From positions 1 through 64,000 of the forward strand of contig JAIXWH010000014.1 of the NCBI GenBank assembly GCA_027484165.1: 64,000 nt of DNA, read 5' to 3'. The first letter of the stretch is position 1. Each line of letters begins with the position of its first letter. The stretch comes from Chitinophagaceae bacterium. GTDB taxonomy: Bacteria > Bacteroidota > Bacteroidia > Chitinophagales > Chitinophagaceae. The position numbers and the translations under genes were made by a program. The notes under the pieces were generated by a model. It saw only the letters and a program-made list of their open reading frames with translations, made no database searches and was not told where the DNA came from. Positions 53,015 to 61,705 of this stretch are shown here, piece by piece.

Positions 53015-53953
53015 ATGACTAACATAATAACCATCACCTTTAATCCAGCTATTGACAAAAGTGTTTCAATCGACGCTTTAGTACCTGAAAAAAAATTAAA
53101 ATGCTCTAAAGCAAAATATGAGCCAGGTGGCGGTGGCATTAATGTTTCTAGGGTTATTAAACGATTGGGCGGTAATACCAATGCACTTTATTTGGGTGGA
53201 GGATTTAATGGACATCTATTACAAGAGCTCTTGAATAAAGAAAACGTAAGCTCTCATTTGATTCAATGTAAAAACAATACCAGAGAGAATTTAATTGTTT
53301 TCGAAAATAAATCCAAGCAGCAATACAGATTTGGTATGACCTCAGAAGATTTTTATGAAAATGAATGCTTGATGCTTCTTGATTTTTTGGAAAAAGAAAA
53401 TGATAATCAATACTGGGTTATCAGTGGTAGTATTCCCAACTCAATCCCTCTAAGTGTCATTGAATCTGTTATTAAAATTGGCAAAAAGAAAAAAATAAAA
53501 ATCATTGCCGACACTTCAGGCGATGCGCTTAAATCGATAATAAACGAAGGTATGTTTTTGATCAAACCAAACATCAATGAACTTAGTAACATTGCAGGTA
53601 TTGAATTAATGAATCAAAATGATATCATTCAATTTGCTCAAAATAAAATCTCAAATAAACACCTTCAACATTTAGTAGTTTCATTAGGTCCTGAAGGCGC
53701 GTTATTGATTACAGATGAAATTGTTTACAAAATCACTCCACCCTCTGTAAAAAAAATAAGCACTGTTGGTGCTGGTGATAGTATGGTTGGTGCAATTGCA
53801 TACTCATTAGCCAATGGAAAAAATATACTGGAAGCCGTACAATACGGTGTTGCTTCAGGAACTGCTGCAACCATGAATCCAGGAACTGAGTTGTGTCACC
53901 TATCTGATGTAGAAATCCTACTTAAGCAAATAATTACCACAAAACTGAATTGA
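53015..53953 (+). CDS. pfkB: 6-phosphofructokinase, PfkB (ribokinase) family
   Basis: 312 residues. Phosphorylates fructose 6-phosphate in glycolysis (or a related phosphosugar). The N-terminus TFNPAIDKSVSIDALVPEKKLKCSKAKYEPGGGGINVSR-type region resembles E. coli Pfk-2, and the C-terminal anion-hole/catalytic motif STVGAGDSMVGA with its Asp base is intact; VASGTAATMNPGTELC follows. 1-Phosphofructokinase activity cannot be excluded. Expression would pass through the leader terminator just upstream. PfkB fits the low-oxygen, fermentative theme of the island. Confidence 0.88.
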   Translation: MTNIITITFNPAIDKSVSIDALVPEKKLKCSKAKYEPGGGGINVSRVIKRLGGNTNALYLGGGFNGHLLQELLNKENVSSHLIQCKNNTRENLIVFENKSKQQYRFGMTSEDFYENECLMLLDFLEKENDNQYWVISGSIPNSIPLSVIESVIKIGKKKKIKIIADTSGDALKSIINEGMFLIKPNINELSNIAGIELMNQNDIIQFAQNKISNKHLQHLVVSLGPEGALLITDEIVYKITPPSVKKISTVGAGDSMVGAIAYSLANGKNILEAVQYGVASGTAATMNPGTELCHLSDVEILLKQIITTKLN

Positions 53954-54015
53954 TCATCATCAGTAATTGAATTGAGCATTGTCATTTTGTATTGATAGCA
54001 TTGAACTTATTTTTG
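53950..54015 (+). promoter_or_regulatory. Island promoter of the YtxH operon
   Basis: Distal box TTGATCATCATCAG (53950-53963, overlapping the pfkB stop), proximal box TTGAGCATTGTCAT (53972-53985), centres 22 bp apart, then 22 bp and TATTTTTG (54008-54015), an exact TAnnTTTG. One of the best sites. Confidence 0.72.
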
Positions 54016-54051
54016 ACTCGTTACAATATTATCAAATCAAAATTTACAATC

Positions 54052-54297
54052 ATGGAAAATTACACGAAAATTGCAATCGGTGTTGCAGGAGGATTTCTTG
54101 CTGGCGCTATCTTAGGAATTTTATTTGCACCTGACAAGGGAACTGAAACTAGAGCAAAAATAAAAAATGCAGGCACGAATCTTTCAGACAATATTCAAGA
54201 AACAATAAATAAGGGGAAAGACAGTTTGAGCACAATGAAATCAAATCTCAAAGAAAGAGTTGATGGTGTTGAAAAAAGAGTTGGCGACTTGTTGTAA
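54052..54297 (+). CDS. YtxH domain-containing small membrane protein
   Basis: 81 residues from the ATG at 54052; an upstream TTG would overlap the promoter. A Gly/Ala-rich membrane helix (AIGVAGGFLAGAILGILFAP, about 7-26) is followed by an amphipathic charged helix, the YtxH layout seen in general stress proteins. Likely anchored in the inner membrane with a cytoplasmic tail. First gene of the YtxH, holin-X, hypothetical, dodecin, lipoprotein run. Confidence 0.85.
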   Translation: MENYTKIAIGVAGGFLAGAILGILFAPDKGTETRAKIKNAGTNLSDNIQETINKGKDSLSTMKSNLKERVDGVEKRVGDLL

Positions 54298-54319
54298 TAT
54301 TTTAAATTAACCAATACAA

Positions 54320-54667
54320 ATGGAAAATTCAGCTCAAATATTTGATGAATTAATTGAGAAAATAAAAAAATACATTTCGAGCAAAGCCAGCTTGTTGAAG
54401 ATTGAATTTGCTGATTTAGTATCGAAATTAATAAGCAGATGTGTAATATGGTTGATTGTTTCTTTTTTTCTATGTTTCAGCATCTTGTTTTCCTGTATTG
54501 GTTTAGCCATGATCATAGGTCAAATATTGGGAGAGCCATTCATGGGCTTCTTGATTTTAGGACTATTGTTTTGGCTAACTGGAATTTTAATTTGGAAATT
54601 CAGAAGAGAAAAAATTAGAAAACATATTTTAAACCAATTGCTGGGTCAGCTTTTTAAAAATGAATAA
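54320..54667 (+). CDS. Holin-X/phage-holin family-like membrane protein
   Basis: 115 residues: an N-terminal amphipathic helix (EKIKKYISSKASLLKIEFAD), two membrane helices (about 43-66 and 72-92) and a basic tail. This is the layout of the DUF1469/holin-X family that is usually chromosomal and paired with YtxH proteins; despite the name there is no phage gene nearby. Function unknown, possibly envelope stress. Confidence 0.75.
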   Translation: MENSAQIFDELIEKIKKYISSKASLLKIEFADLVSKLISRCVIWLIVSFFLCFSILFSCIGLAMIIGQILGEPFMGFLILGLLFWLTGILIWKFRREKIRKHILNQLLGQLFKNE

Positions 54668-54941
54668 ATACAGCAACTATAATAACATTGAAGCCTTTGA
54701 AAACGACAAGCAAAGACTAAAATTGGAATGTGAAAGTTTAGAAATGCAGATAGATCAAAAATGGCATTCTTTTAAAATCAGTTTACGTCCAAAAAACATT
54801 GGCAATCAATTGCTTTCAAATTGGATAGAATCCAAAAAAAACAATATGCTTTCTGATTTTCTTGCTCCTCAAAAACTGATTCAATTATTTTCTTCAAAAA
54901 CAGCTCCCTTTTTTAAAAAATTGAAGTCTTTATTCAATTAG
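54660..54941 (+). CDS. Small hypothetical protein coupled to the holin-X gene
   Basis: 93 residues, soluble and basic, without a recognised domain. Segment FENDKQRLKLECESLEMQIDQKWHSFK suggests a helix; the C-terminus is rich in Ser/Lys/Phe. Its start overlaps the preceding stop by 8 bp (ATGAATAA), showing translational coupling, so it probably works with the YtxH/holin-X membrane proteins. Confidence 0.65.
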   Translation: MNKYSNYNNIEAFENDKQRLKLECESLEMQIDQKWHSFKISLRPKNIGNQLLSNWIESKKNNMLSDFLAPQKLIQLFSSKTAPFFKKLKSLFN

Positions 54942-55007
54942 TTTAATTCCAACATCCACTTGCATTTGAAATAACGCTATTCAATCAATCATTTAATATT
55001 AAATAAC

Positions 55008-55223
55008 ATGAGTATAATTAAAGTAATAGAAGTAATGGCCAATTCAACCAAAAGTTGGGAAGACGCTACCCAGAATGCAGTTCATCATGCCTCTAAAAGT
55101 TTACACAATATTCGCTCTGTATGGATTCAAGAACAAAGTGCAGTGGTCAATGAAAACAAAGTGATTGAATACAGAGTCAATGCAAAAATCAGTTTTGAAA
55201 TTGATTTAACAGAAAATAAATAA
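55008..55223 (+). CDS. Dodecin (flavin-binding protein)
   Basis: 71 residues matching the dodecin fold: KVIEVMANSTKSWEDATQNAVHHASKSLHNIRSV, the flavin-stacking tryptophan in SVWIQEQSAVV, and C-terminal EYRVNAKISFEIDL. Dodecins form a hollow dodecamer that stores FMN/FAD or related flavins and limits flavin photo- and redox damage. Part of the island's YtxH run. Confidence 0.93.
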   Translation: MSIIKVIEVMANSTKSWEDATQNAVHHASKSLHNIRSVWIQEQSAVVNENKVIEYRVNAKISFEIDLTENK

Positions 55224-55227
55224 TTTC

Positions 55228-55854
55228 ATGAATATCAGATTCGTAAAATTTATTTTTTGGGCCTTATTAATAACAGGCTGCTACACTTCTGTAATTACAA
55301 ATACATGGAAGAGTAAATCTATTAAACCTAAAAAGTTTGAAAAGATTTTAGTAATTGCCTTGGTAAAACAAAAAGATAGGTCTTTACGTGAGAGCATGGA
55401 AAATCATTTAGTTGGCGATTTAGTTGAGAAAGGCATTACGGCAATCTCTTCATTGAAAGAATACGGCCCAAAATCTTTTGAAGCTTTAAGTGAAAATGAA
55501 GTCATCCAAAAATTAGACAATTCTGGTATCGATGCAGTAATCACTATTGTACTTCTTGATAAAGAAAAAGAAAAGTACTACGTGCCTGGCAGAGTATACT
55601 ACTCGCCATACACTATCTATCATCGAAGATTTTGGGGTTACTACACCACTATGTATGATCGAATATACGAACCGGGATATTACTCAGAAAACACTAACTA
55701 TTTTTGGGAGAGCAATTTTTTTGACGCTAAAACAAAAGAGCTGATCTATTCGGTTCAAACCAAAAGCTTTAACCCTAACTCATCAAATGCATTGGCGAAT
55801 GAGTATGGAAAATTGATTTGTAACGACTTATTTAAAAAAGATATTTTGAAATGA
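55228..55854 (+). CDS. Predicted lipoprotein of unknown function
   Basis: 208 residues. Lipobox ALLITGC near residue 18 predicts lipid attachment. The mature part has NTWKSKSIKPKKFEKILVIALVKQKDRSL and a Tyr-rich section (YYVPGRVYYSPYTIYHRRFWGYYTTMYDRIYEPGYY), then TKELIYSVQTKSFNPNS. The overall pattern recalls the DUF4136-like family, but this is not certain. It starts 4 bp after dodecin and is the last gene of the run. Confidence 0.7.
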   Translation: MNIRFVKFIFWALLITGCYTSVITNTWKSKSIKPKKFEKILVIALVKQKDRSLRESMENHLVGDLVEKGITAISSLKEYGPKSFEALSENEVIQKLDNSGIDAVITIVLLDKEKEKYYVPGRVYYSPYTIYHRRFWGYYTTMYDRIYEPGYYSENTNYFWESNFFDAKTKELIYSVQTKSFNPNSSNALANEYGKLICNDLFKKDILK

Positions 55855-55861
55855 CTCAGTT

Positions 55862-56941
55862 CTATTTTTGAGACTTCTTAATTCTGTTTTTAAATATTTT
55901 TTCAAACTTTTCAAGCTTAGGCTGGATTACCATTTTGCAATAAGGTTTGTTTTTATTTATTGCATAATAGTCTTGATGATAATCTTCTGCTTTGTAAAAA
56001 GCTTTAAATGGATTAAGTTGTGTTATTACAGGATCGGGATAAACTTTATTCTTGTTTAATTCATCAATTATAGACTTTGCAACATCATACTGCTTTTGAT
56101 TTCTGTAGAATATAACTGAACGATATTGCTCACCTTCATCTGCGCCTTGTCTGTTATAAGTTGTAGGGTCATGCACTGTAAAAAACACTTTAAGTATTTC
56201 TTCCAATGAGGTTTTTTGATTATCAAAAATAATCTGTGCAACTTCTGCATGTCCGGTATTACCCATGCAAACCTCTTTGTATGAAGGGTTCACAACTTTG
56301 CCGCCTGAGTAACCCGACTCCACAGTTTTTACTCCATCCAGCATTTCATATACAGCTTCTACACACCAAAAGCAACCGCCGCCCAATGTTATTGTATCAA
56401 TATTTGAATTTTTATTGATTAAAACAGCATCCTTCTCTTGCACATCCTGTAAACGCTGAAATTCAAGAGAAAGTGAATTCACGCAATAGCGTTTACCCGT
56501 TTCAGTTGGACCATCATCAAATAAATGACCTAAATGGCCTCCGCATTTAGCGCATATTATCTCAGTCCGATGCATTCCAAGGGAATTATCTTCATGAGTT
56601 TTTATTTTTCCTCCTGCAATTTCTCTATCAAAACTTGGCCATCCACAATGAGAATCAAACTTCATTTCATCAGTAAACAATTCATTGCCACAAGCCGCAC
56701 ATTTATAAATTCCTTTATCTTTATTCAACAATAACTTTCCGGAAAAAGGTGCTTCTGTACCTTTTTGACGAAGAACATAATACTGCTCTTTTGAAAGTTG
56801 CTGCTTCCATTCTGCATCTGATTTATTTAACAAAGTTGAATCTGAATTTTCGATCTTTTTGTTGGATTGACCACAGGCTGTAAAAGAAATCAAAAAAAGA
56901 AAAAGTAATAGTCGACAATTAAAACTGAAGATCTGTATCAT
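55862..56941 (-). CDS. Lipoprotein MsrB-MsrA fusion methionine sulfoxide reductase
   Basis: 359 residues. A lipobox (ISFTACGQS, near residue 23) is followed by an MsrB domain (about 40-165) with zinc-binding CAACG and CAKCGGHLGHLF and catalytic RYCVNSLSL. An MsrA domain follows (about 180-345) with GGGCFWCVEA. Repairs both diastereomers of methionine sulfoxide in envelope proteins. The order B then A is the reverse of the better known Neisseria MsrAB arrangement. A separate promoter seems likely: TAGTTTTG lies on the minus strand upstream without island boxes. Confidence 0.92.
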   Translation of the reverse strand: MIQIFSFNCRLLLFLFLISFTACGQSNKKIENSDSTLLNKSDAEWKQQLSKEQYYVLRQKGTEAPFSGKLLLNKDKGIYKCAACGNELFTDEMKFDSHCGWPSFDREIAGGKIKTHEDNSLGMHRTEIICAKCGGHLGHLFDDGPTETGKRYCVNSLSLEFQRLQDVQEKDAVLINKNSNIDTITLGGGCFWCVEAVYEMLDGVKTVESGYSGGKVVNPSYKEVCMGNTGHAEVAQIIFDNQKTSLEEILKVFFTVHDPTTYNRQGADEGEQYRSVIFYRNQKQYDVAKSIIDELNKNKVYPDPVITQLNPFKAFYKAEDYHQDYYAINKNKPYCKMVIQPKLEKFEKIFKNRIKKSQK

Positions 56942-57034
56942 AAAATTATTTATAAAAAAATGAATAGCGATAATACGCTATAAAAACAAAACTATTATAG
57001 AATGTTCTGTTAATTGTAAGTCTTGAAATTTGAA

Positions 57035-58369
57035 TTATGGTCTTTTGCCCATCATGCCCATTCCAGGCATTCTGCCCATAGGCATTTTATTCATCATCTT
57101 CATCATGTCCTTCATTTGCTCAAATTGCTTGATAAACTGATTTAACTCTGCGATATCTTTACCGCTTCCTTTTGCAATTCTGTTTTTTCTGCTTGGATTA
57201 ATGATATCGGGGTTTCTTCTTTCTTCCATGGTCATTGAATTAATCATGGCTTCTATACCTTTGAAAGCATCATCATTGATATCAAGATCTTTTATTTGCT
57301 TTCCAACACCAGGAATCATTCCCATTAAGTCTTTAAGATTACCCATTTTTTTGATTTGCTGAAGCTGAGTTTTAAAATCTTCAAAATCAAATTGATTTTT
57401 TCTGATTTTCTTTTCCAACTTAGCCGCTTCCGCTTCATCAAACTGTTGCTGTGCTCTTTCAACTAAACTCACAATATCACCCATTCCCAAAATACGCTGA
57501 GCCATTCTATCAGGATAGAACACATCAAGTGTTTCCATCTTCTCTCCACTGCTGCTGAACTTGATCGGTTTATTTACCGTGTACTTGATCGATAAAGCCG
57601 CACCACCTCTAGTATCTCCATCTAACTTTGTAAGCACCACCCCACTAAAATCCAATCGCTCATTAAATGCAGCTGCAGTGTTTACTGCATCCTGACCTGT
57701 CATACTATCCACGACAAATAATATCTCCTGAGGATTTAAGGTAGACTTGATGTTTGCTACTTCTGTCATCATCACTTCATCTACGGCCAAACGACCAGCA
57801 GTATCTATGATGATTACATTTTTATTATTTGCCTTCGCAGCAGCAATTGCATTTTTTGCAATTGAAACCACATCTTTATTTTCTCTTTCACTATATACTT
57901 CAACACCGATCTGAGAACCTAAAACTTCAAGCTGATCTATCGCTGCTGGTCTGTAAATATCTCCTGCAACCAGTAATGGCGATTTACCTTTTTTTGTTTT
58001 TAAATAGTTGGCCAACTTCCCACTGAATGTAGTTTTACCACTACCCTGAAGGCCTGCTATCAATATGATTGCAGGATTTCCAGAGATATTAAATTCGCTC
58101 TCATTACCACCCATCAATTCAGTCAATTCATCCTGAACGATTTTAACCATTTGCTGACCTGGGTTAACAGATGAAAGCACTTTTGACCCTAATGCCTTTT
58201 CTTTAACCTTATCTGTAAACTCTTTGGCTATTTTATAACTTACATCTGCATCAACCAAAGCTCTTCGTATATCCTTTACCGTATTGGCAATATTCAGATC
58301 TGTAATTCTTGCCTGACCTTTTATATTCTTGAATGCGCTTTCTAAGCGTTCACTTAAATTTTGAAACAT
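57035..58369 (-). CDS. ffh: Signal recognition particle protein Ffh (SRP54)
   Basis: 444 residues. Targets nascent membrane proteins to the translocon. N domain about 1-85; G domain with GLQGSGKTTF (near 107), DTAGR, TKLDGDTRGG; Met-rich M domain about 300-444 with MKMMNKMPMGRMPGMGMMG at the end, which binds the SRP RNA and signal sequences. It follows sucA by 18 bp, so the two are probably co-transcribed. Confidence 0.97.
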   Translation of the reverse strand: MFQNLSERLESAFKNIKGQARITDLNIANTVKDIRRALVDADVSYKIAKEFTDKVKEKALGSKVLSSVNPGQQMVKIVQDELTELMGGNESEFNISGNPAIILIAGLQGSGKTTFSGKLANYLKTKKGKSPLLVAGDIYRPAAIDQLEVLGSQIGVEVYSERENKDVVSIAKNAIAAAKANNKNVIIIDTAGRLAVDEVMMTEVANIKSTLNPQEILFVVDSMTGQDAVNTAAAFNERLDFSGVVLTKLDGDTRGGAALSIKYTVNKPIKFSSSGEKMETLDVFYPDRMAQRILGMGDIVSLVERAQQQFDEAEAAKLEKKIRKNQFDFEDFKTQLQQIKKMGNLKDLMGMIPGVGKQIKDLDINDDAFKGIEAMINSMTMEERRNPDIINPSRKNRIAKGSGKDIAELNQFIKQFEQMKDMMKMMNKMPMGRMPGMGMMGKRP

Positions 58370-58387
58370 AAGTAACTAATTTATTGC

Positions 58388-61126
58388 TTACATACTAAAT
58401 GCAGCGTTGATGATTTCTGTTTGTTCTTTTGCGTGGATTTTTGCATATCCGGTAGCAGTGGCGGCGCTGGCTTGTCTGCTGATCATATAGAAATTGATGT
58501 TTTTCAAATTCATTCTCAAATAAGTAGCAGCTCCCATATTCAATGGTTCTTCTTGAACCCAATACCATATTGCTTTTGAGTACTTCTGGTATAAAGCATC
58601 AAGCTGATTTTGTGGCAATGGGTACAATTGTTCAACCCTAACTATTGCTACATCTTTTCTATTTTCTTTCTGACGTCTTTCCTCCAAATCAAAATAAACC
58701 TTACCGCTGCACATCAAAACCTTTTTCACTTTTGATGCGTCTTCAATTGCGGCGTCATCTATCACTTCCTTAAAACCACCTTCTGTAAATTCACTAATAT
58801 CACTGTAACTGCCGGGATGACGAAGATTGGCTTTGGGTGAAAAATTTATTAATGGTTTTCTGAATTCCCAAGTTAATTGCCTGCGTAGCGCATGAAACAA
58901 ATTTGATGCAGTTGTAATATTTGTAACAACCATATTCAATTCCGCACATTGCTGTAAAAATCTCTCCAGTCTTGCACTACTGTGTTCAGGCCCCTGCCCT
59001 TCGTATCCGTGAGGCAACAGCATAACTAAACCACTCATCGTTTGCCATTTCGTTTCGGCTGCAGAGATGAATTGATCTATCATGATCTGCGCTCCGTTAA
59101 CGAAATCGCCAAATTGAGCTTCCCATAACACCAAGGTATTTGGATTAGCTAACGCATAACCATATTCGAAGCCAAGTACAGCATACTCACTCAGCAAAGA
59201 ATTGAATATTCTGAATTGGGCATTATCTTTACATGCTGATTGTATTCTGCTGAACTGCTCATTTGTTTTTTCATCAAACAATATTGCATGTCTGTGACTG
59301 AAAGTTCCTCTCTTTACATCCTGACCACTCATTCTCACATCCTTACCTTCATTTACGATACTTGCATACGCCAATAGCTCTGCAGTTGCCCAATCTACTT
59401 TTTGCTGATCTTCAAATAGCTTGATTTTATCCTGGATTAATTTTTCTACTTTTTTCAATGGCTTAAACTCATCTGGCCATTTCATAATGCCATCAAGAAG
59501 AGAATTCAATAATTCGATTTTCAAAGCTGTAACAGGAGATGCATTAAAATCTTCTGCAGTTGCTTTCCTTAAACTTTGCCACCACAATTCAGGCTTTTGG
59601 TATTTATAGGGAAGTGGGTGTTGTTTCACTTCATCAAGTCTGTCCTGCAAATCTTTTAAAAATGCTTGCTCCATTTCTTTTGCAAGTGTTTTTGCATCTG
59701 GAGTTCCGTTTTCAATCAGATATTGTGTATAAACTTCTCTTGGGTTAAGATGCTTATCAATTATCGCATATAATTGTGGCTGGGTAAACTTCGGCTCATC
59801 TCCCTCGTTATGTCCATGCCTACGATAACAAACCATATCAATAAAAACATCCGAATTAAATTCCTGACGATATCTGGTTGCGATTTCAGCAACTTTTACC
59901 ACAGCTTCAGGATCATCGCCATTAACATGAAAGACAGGCGCCTGAACCATTGCAGCAATGGATGTACAATAGTTTGAACTTCTTGCATCATCAAAATCTG
60001 TTGTAAAACCAATCTGATTATTGATTACATAATGAATTGTTCCACCGGTTCTGTAACCTTTCAAATTACTCATCTGTAATACTTCATAAACAATACCTTG
60101 TCCAGCAACAGAAGCATCACCATGAATTAAAATCGGCAATATTTTTTCGTATTTACTTTCATACATCACATCCGCCTTACTTCTTGAATAGCCGATTACC
60201 AAAGGATTCACAGCTTCGAGATGAGAGGGATTAGGACATAATTTCAAATGAATTTTGTTTCCACTTGTTGTATCAACATCACTGCTGAAACCAAGATGGT
60301 ATTTTACATCTCCTGTTCCCATTGTGGTATCAGGCATTGCATTCCCTTCAAATTCATTAAAAATCTCTTCGTATGTTTTGCCTAAAATATTTGCCAATAC
60401 ATTTAATCTTCCTCTGTGAGCCATGCCAATCACAACCTCTTTCACATTATTTTCTGATGCAGTGTTTAAAATTGCATCCAAAGCTGCGATAGTTGTTTCA
60501 CCTCCTTCCAAACTGAATCTTTTTTGTCCGATATATTTTGTGTGCAAAAACTTTTCAAACATTACCCCTTCATTCAACTTTTGCAGGATTCTTTTTTTCT
60601 GGTCAAGAGATACAGGTGCTTGCAAAGTTTTTTCATTTGCATTGATTAACCATTCTATTTTTTTGGAATCAGTGATGTGACCATATTCAAGGCCAACGTG
60701 AGAAGTATATGCTTTTTGTAAGTAAGTAAGAATATTTTTAAGCGATGCTTTTCCTAATCCAACAAACTGCCCTACTTCAAAATTGGTATTCAAGTCGGCA
60801 TCTGACAAACCGAAACATTGCAAATCCAAATTCGCGTTTCTGTCCTTTCTTTCTCTGATTGGATTTGTTTTAGCCACTAAATGACCTTTTTTCCTGTAGG
60901 CATCGATTAATTGGTATACGGCAAATTCTTTATTTAAGTTCGAAGAAGAAGTTGTGCTGATATTAGAACTAACAGCCGAAACTTGTCCTGAACTCAAAGC
61001 AAAATCAAACCCTTCAAAAAACTTTCGCATTTCTATGTCAACACTTTCAGGATCCTTTATAAAATCATTGTATAAATTTTCAATATAGCTGGGATGAGAA
61101 TTGGTGATGTACTGAAAGTCCTTCAT
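58388..61126 (-). CDS. sucA: 2-oxoglutarate dehydrogenase E1 component
   Basis: 912 residues. Thiamine-diphosphate-dependent oxidative decarboxylation of 2-oxoglutarate in the TCA cycle. N-terminal YIENLYNDFIKDPESVD, then the E1o motifs EKFLHTKYIGQKRFSLEGGE, GMAHRGRLNVLANILGK, GDASVAGQGIVYEV (ThDP region), FTQPQLYAIID, and a C-terminal transketolase part with RGTFSHRHAILFDE and QAQ-type E-A-Q-FGDF block. Full length. sucB is not in the window. Confidence 0.96.
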   Translation of the reverse strand: MKDFQYITNSHPSYIENLYNDFIKDPESVDIEMRKFFEGFDFALSSGQVSAVSSNISTTSSSNLNKEFAVYQLIDAYRKKGHLVAKTNPIRERKDRNANLDLQCFGLSDADLNTNFEVGQFVGLGKASLKNILTYLQKAYTSHVGLEYGHITDSKKIEWLINANEKTLQAPVSLDQKKRILQKLNEGVMFEKFLHTKYIGQKRFSLEGGETTIAALDAILNTASENNVKEVVIGMAHRGRLNVLANILGKTYEEIFNEFEGNAMPDTTMGTGDVKYHLGFSSDVDTTSGNKIHLKLCPNPSHLEAVNPLVIGYSRSKADVMYESKYEKILPILIHGDASVAGQGIVYEVLQMSNLKGYRTGGTIHYVINNQIGFTTDFDDARSSNYCTSIAAMVQAPVFHVNGDDPEAVVKVAEIATRYRQEFNSDVFIDMVCYRRHGHNEGDEPKFTQPQLYAIIDKHLNPREVYTQYLIENGTPDAKTLAKEMEQAFLKDLQDRLDEVKQHPLPYKYQKPELWWQSLRKATAEDFNASPVTALKIELLNSLLDGIMKWPDEFKPLKKVEKLIQDKIKLFEDQQKVDWATAELLAYASIVNEGKDVRMSGQDVKRGTFSHRHAILFDEKTNEQFSRIQSACKDNAQFRIFNSLLSEYAVLGFEYGYALANPNTLVLWEAQFGDFVNGAQIMIDQFISAAETKWQTMSGLVMLLPHGYEGQGPEHSSARLERFLQQCAELNMVVTNITTASNLFHALRRQLTWEFRKPLINFSPKANLRHPGSYSDISEFTEGGFKEVIDDAAIEDASKVKKVLMCSGKVYFDLEERRQKENRKDVAIVRVEQLYPLPQNQLDALYQKYSKAIWYWVQEEPLNMGAATYLRMNLKNINFYMISRQASAATATGYAKIHAKEQTEIINAAFSM

Positions 61127-61298
61127 TTTTTAGTAGCGATTGATTTTGAGTGATTAATACTTATAATTGCATGCAAATATCGGTTTAAAACTTAAGAAAT
61201 TAAGCCATTTATTTGAAAAAAGAAGCACACTTTTATCAGAAACGATTTCGTTTGAAATAAAAAAATTAAAAAAAAATAGAATTATTAAAGTGATTCAT

Positions 61299-61306
61299 TA
61301 TCTTTG
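61299..61306 (+). promoter_or_regulatory. Putative rpsT promoter, -7 element
   Basis: TATCTTTG is an exact TAnnTTTG, 20 bp before the rpsT ATG; no clear -33 TTG was found. The rest of the 61127-61326 gap between sucA and rpsT is AT-rich with no gene seen. Confidence 0.5.
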
Positions 61307-61326
61307 CATCCCTAAAAAAAGAATAA

Positions 61327-61584
61327 ATGGCAAATCATTCAGCTACAAAAAAAGATGTTCGTCAGAGTGCAAAGCGTAATGAGCGTAATCGTTACTATGG
61401 CAAAACTACTCGTAATGCTATTCGTGACATTAGAAGTTTAGATGAGAAAAAAGCAGCATCAGATAAATTACCTGAAGTTTCTTCAATGATCGACAAATTA
61501 GCTAAGCGTGGAACCATTCACAAGAACAAGGCTTCAAACCTGAAGAGAAAATTAGCTTTGAAAGTGAATGCTTTAAATAAATAA
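61327..61584 (+). CDS. rpsT: 30S ribosomal protein S20
   Basis: 85 residues, basic, all-helical. Starts MANHSATKKDVRQSAKRNERNRYYGKT and keeps the SMIDKLAKRGTIHKNKASNLKRKLAL block that contacts 16S rRNA. An upstream overlapping frame (61167-61379) is a shadow. Followed by a strong terminator. Confidence 0.96.
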   Translation: MANHSATKKDVRQSAKRNERNRYYGKTTRNAIRDIRSLDEKKAASDKLPEVSSMIDKLAKRGTIHKNKASNLKRKLALKVNALNK

Positions 61585-61609
61585 CTAATACATCAACCGA
61601 TTTATACTG

Positions 61610-61636
61610 AAAGCCTGCAATTATGCGGGCTTTTTT
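61610..61636 (+). terminator. Intrinsic terminator after rpsT
   Basis: AAGCCTGC and GCGGGCTT form an 8-bp stem (one G-T pair) with an AATTAT loop, followed by TTTTTT. Confidence 0.88.
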
Positions 61637-61705
61637 GTTGATTTTAAATTTGAAAAGATATTTGAAAAAAATCAGCATTTATTCTGTTTTCCTACAAATT
61701 TTACT

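Noticed and set aside
54320-54667. Prophage holin
   Set aside because: The family name suggests a phage, but there are no phage genes nearby and the neighbour is YtxH, the usual chromosomal pairing.
56941-57034. Msr promoter as a regulon member
   Set aside because: TAGTTTTG is present on the minus strand, but the sequence 22 bp upstream does not contain the box.
61167-61379. 70-residue ORF on the plus strand
   Set aside because: It runs through the rpsT promoter and the first codons of rpsT in another frame and has no recognisable sequence.
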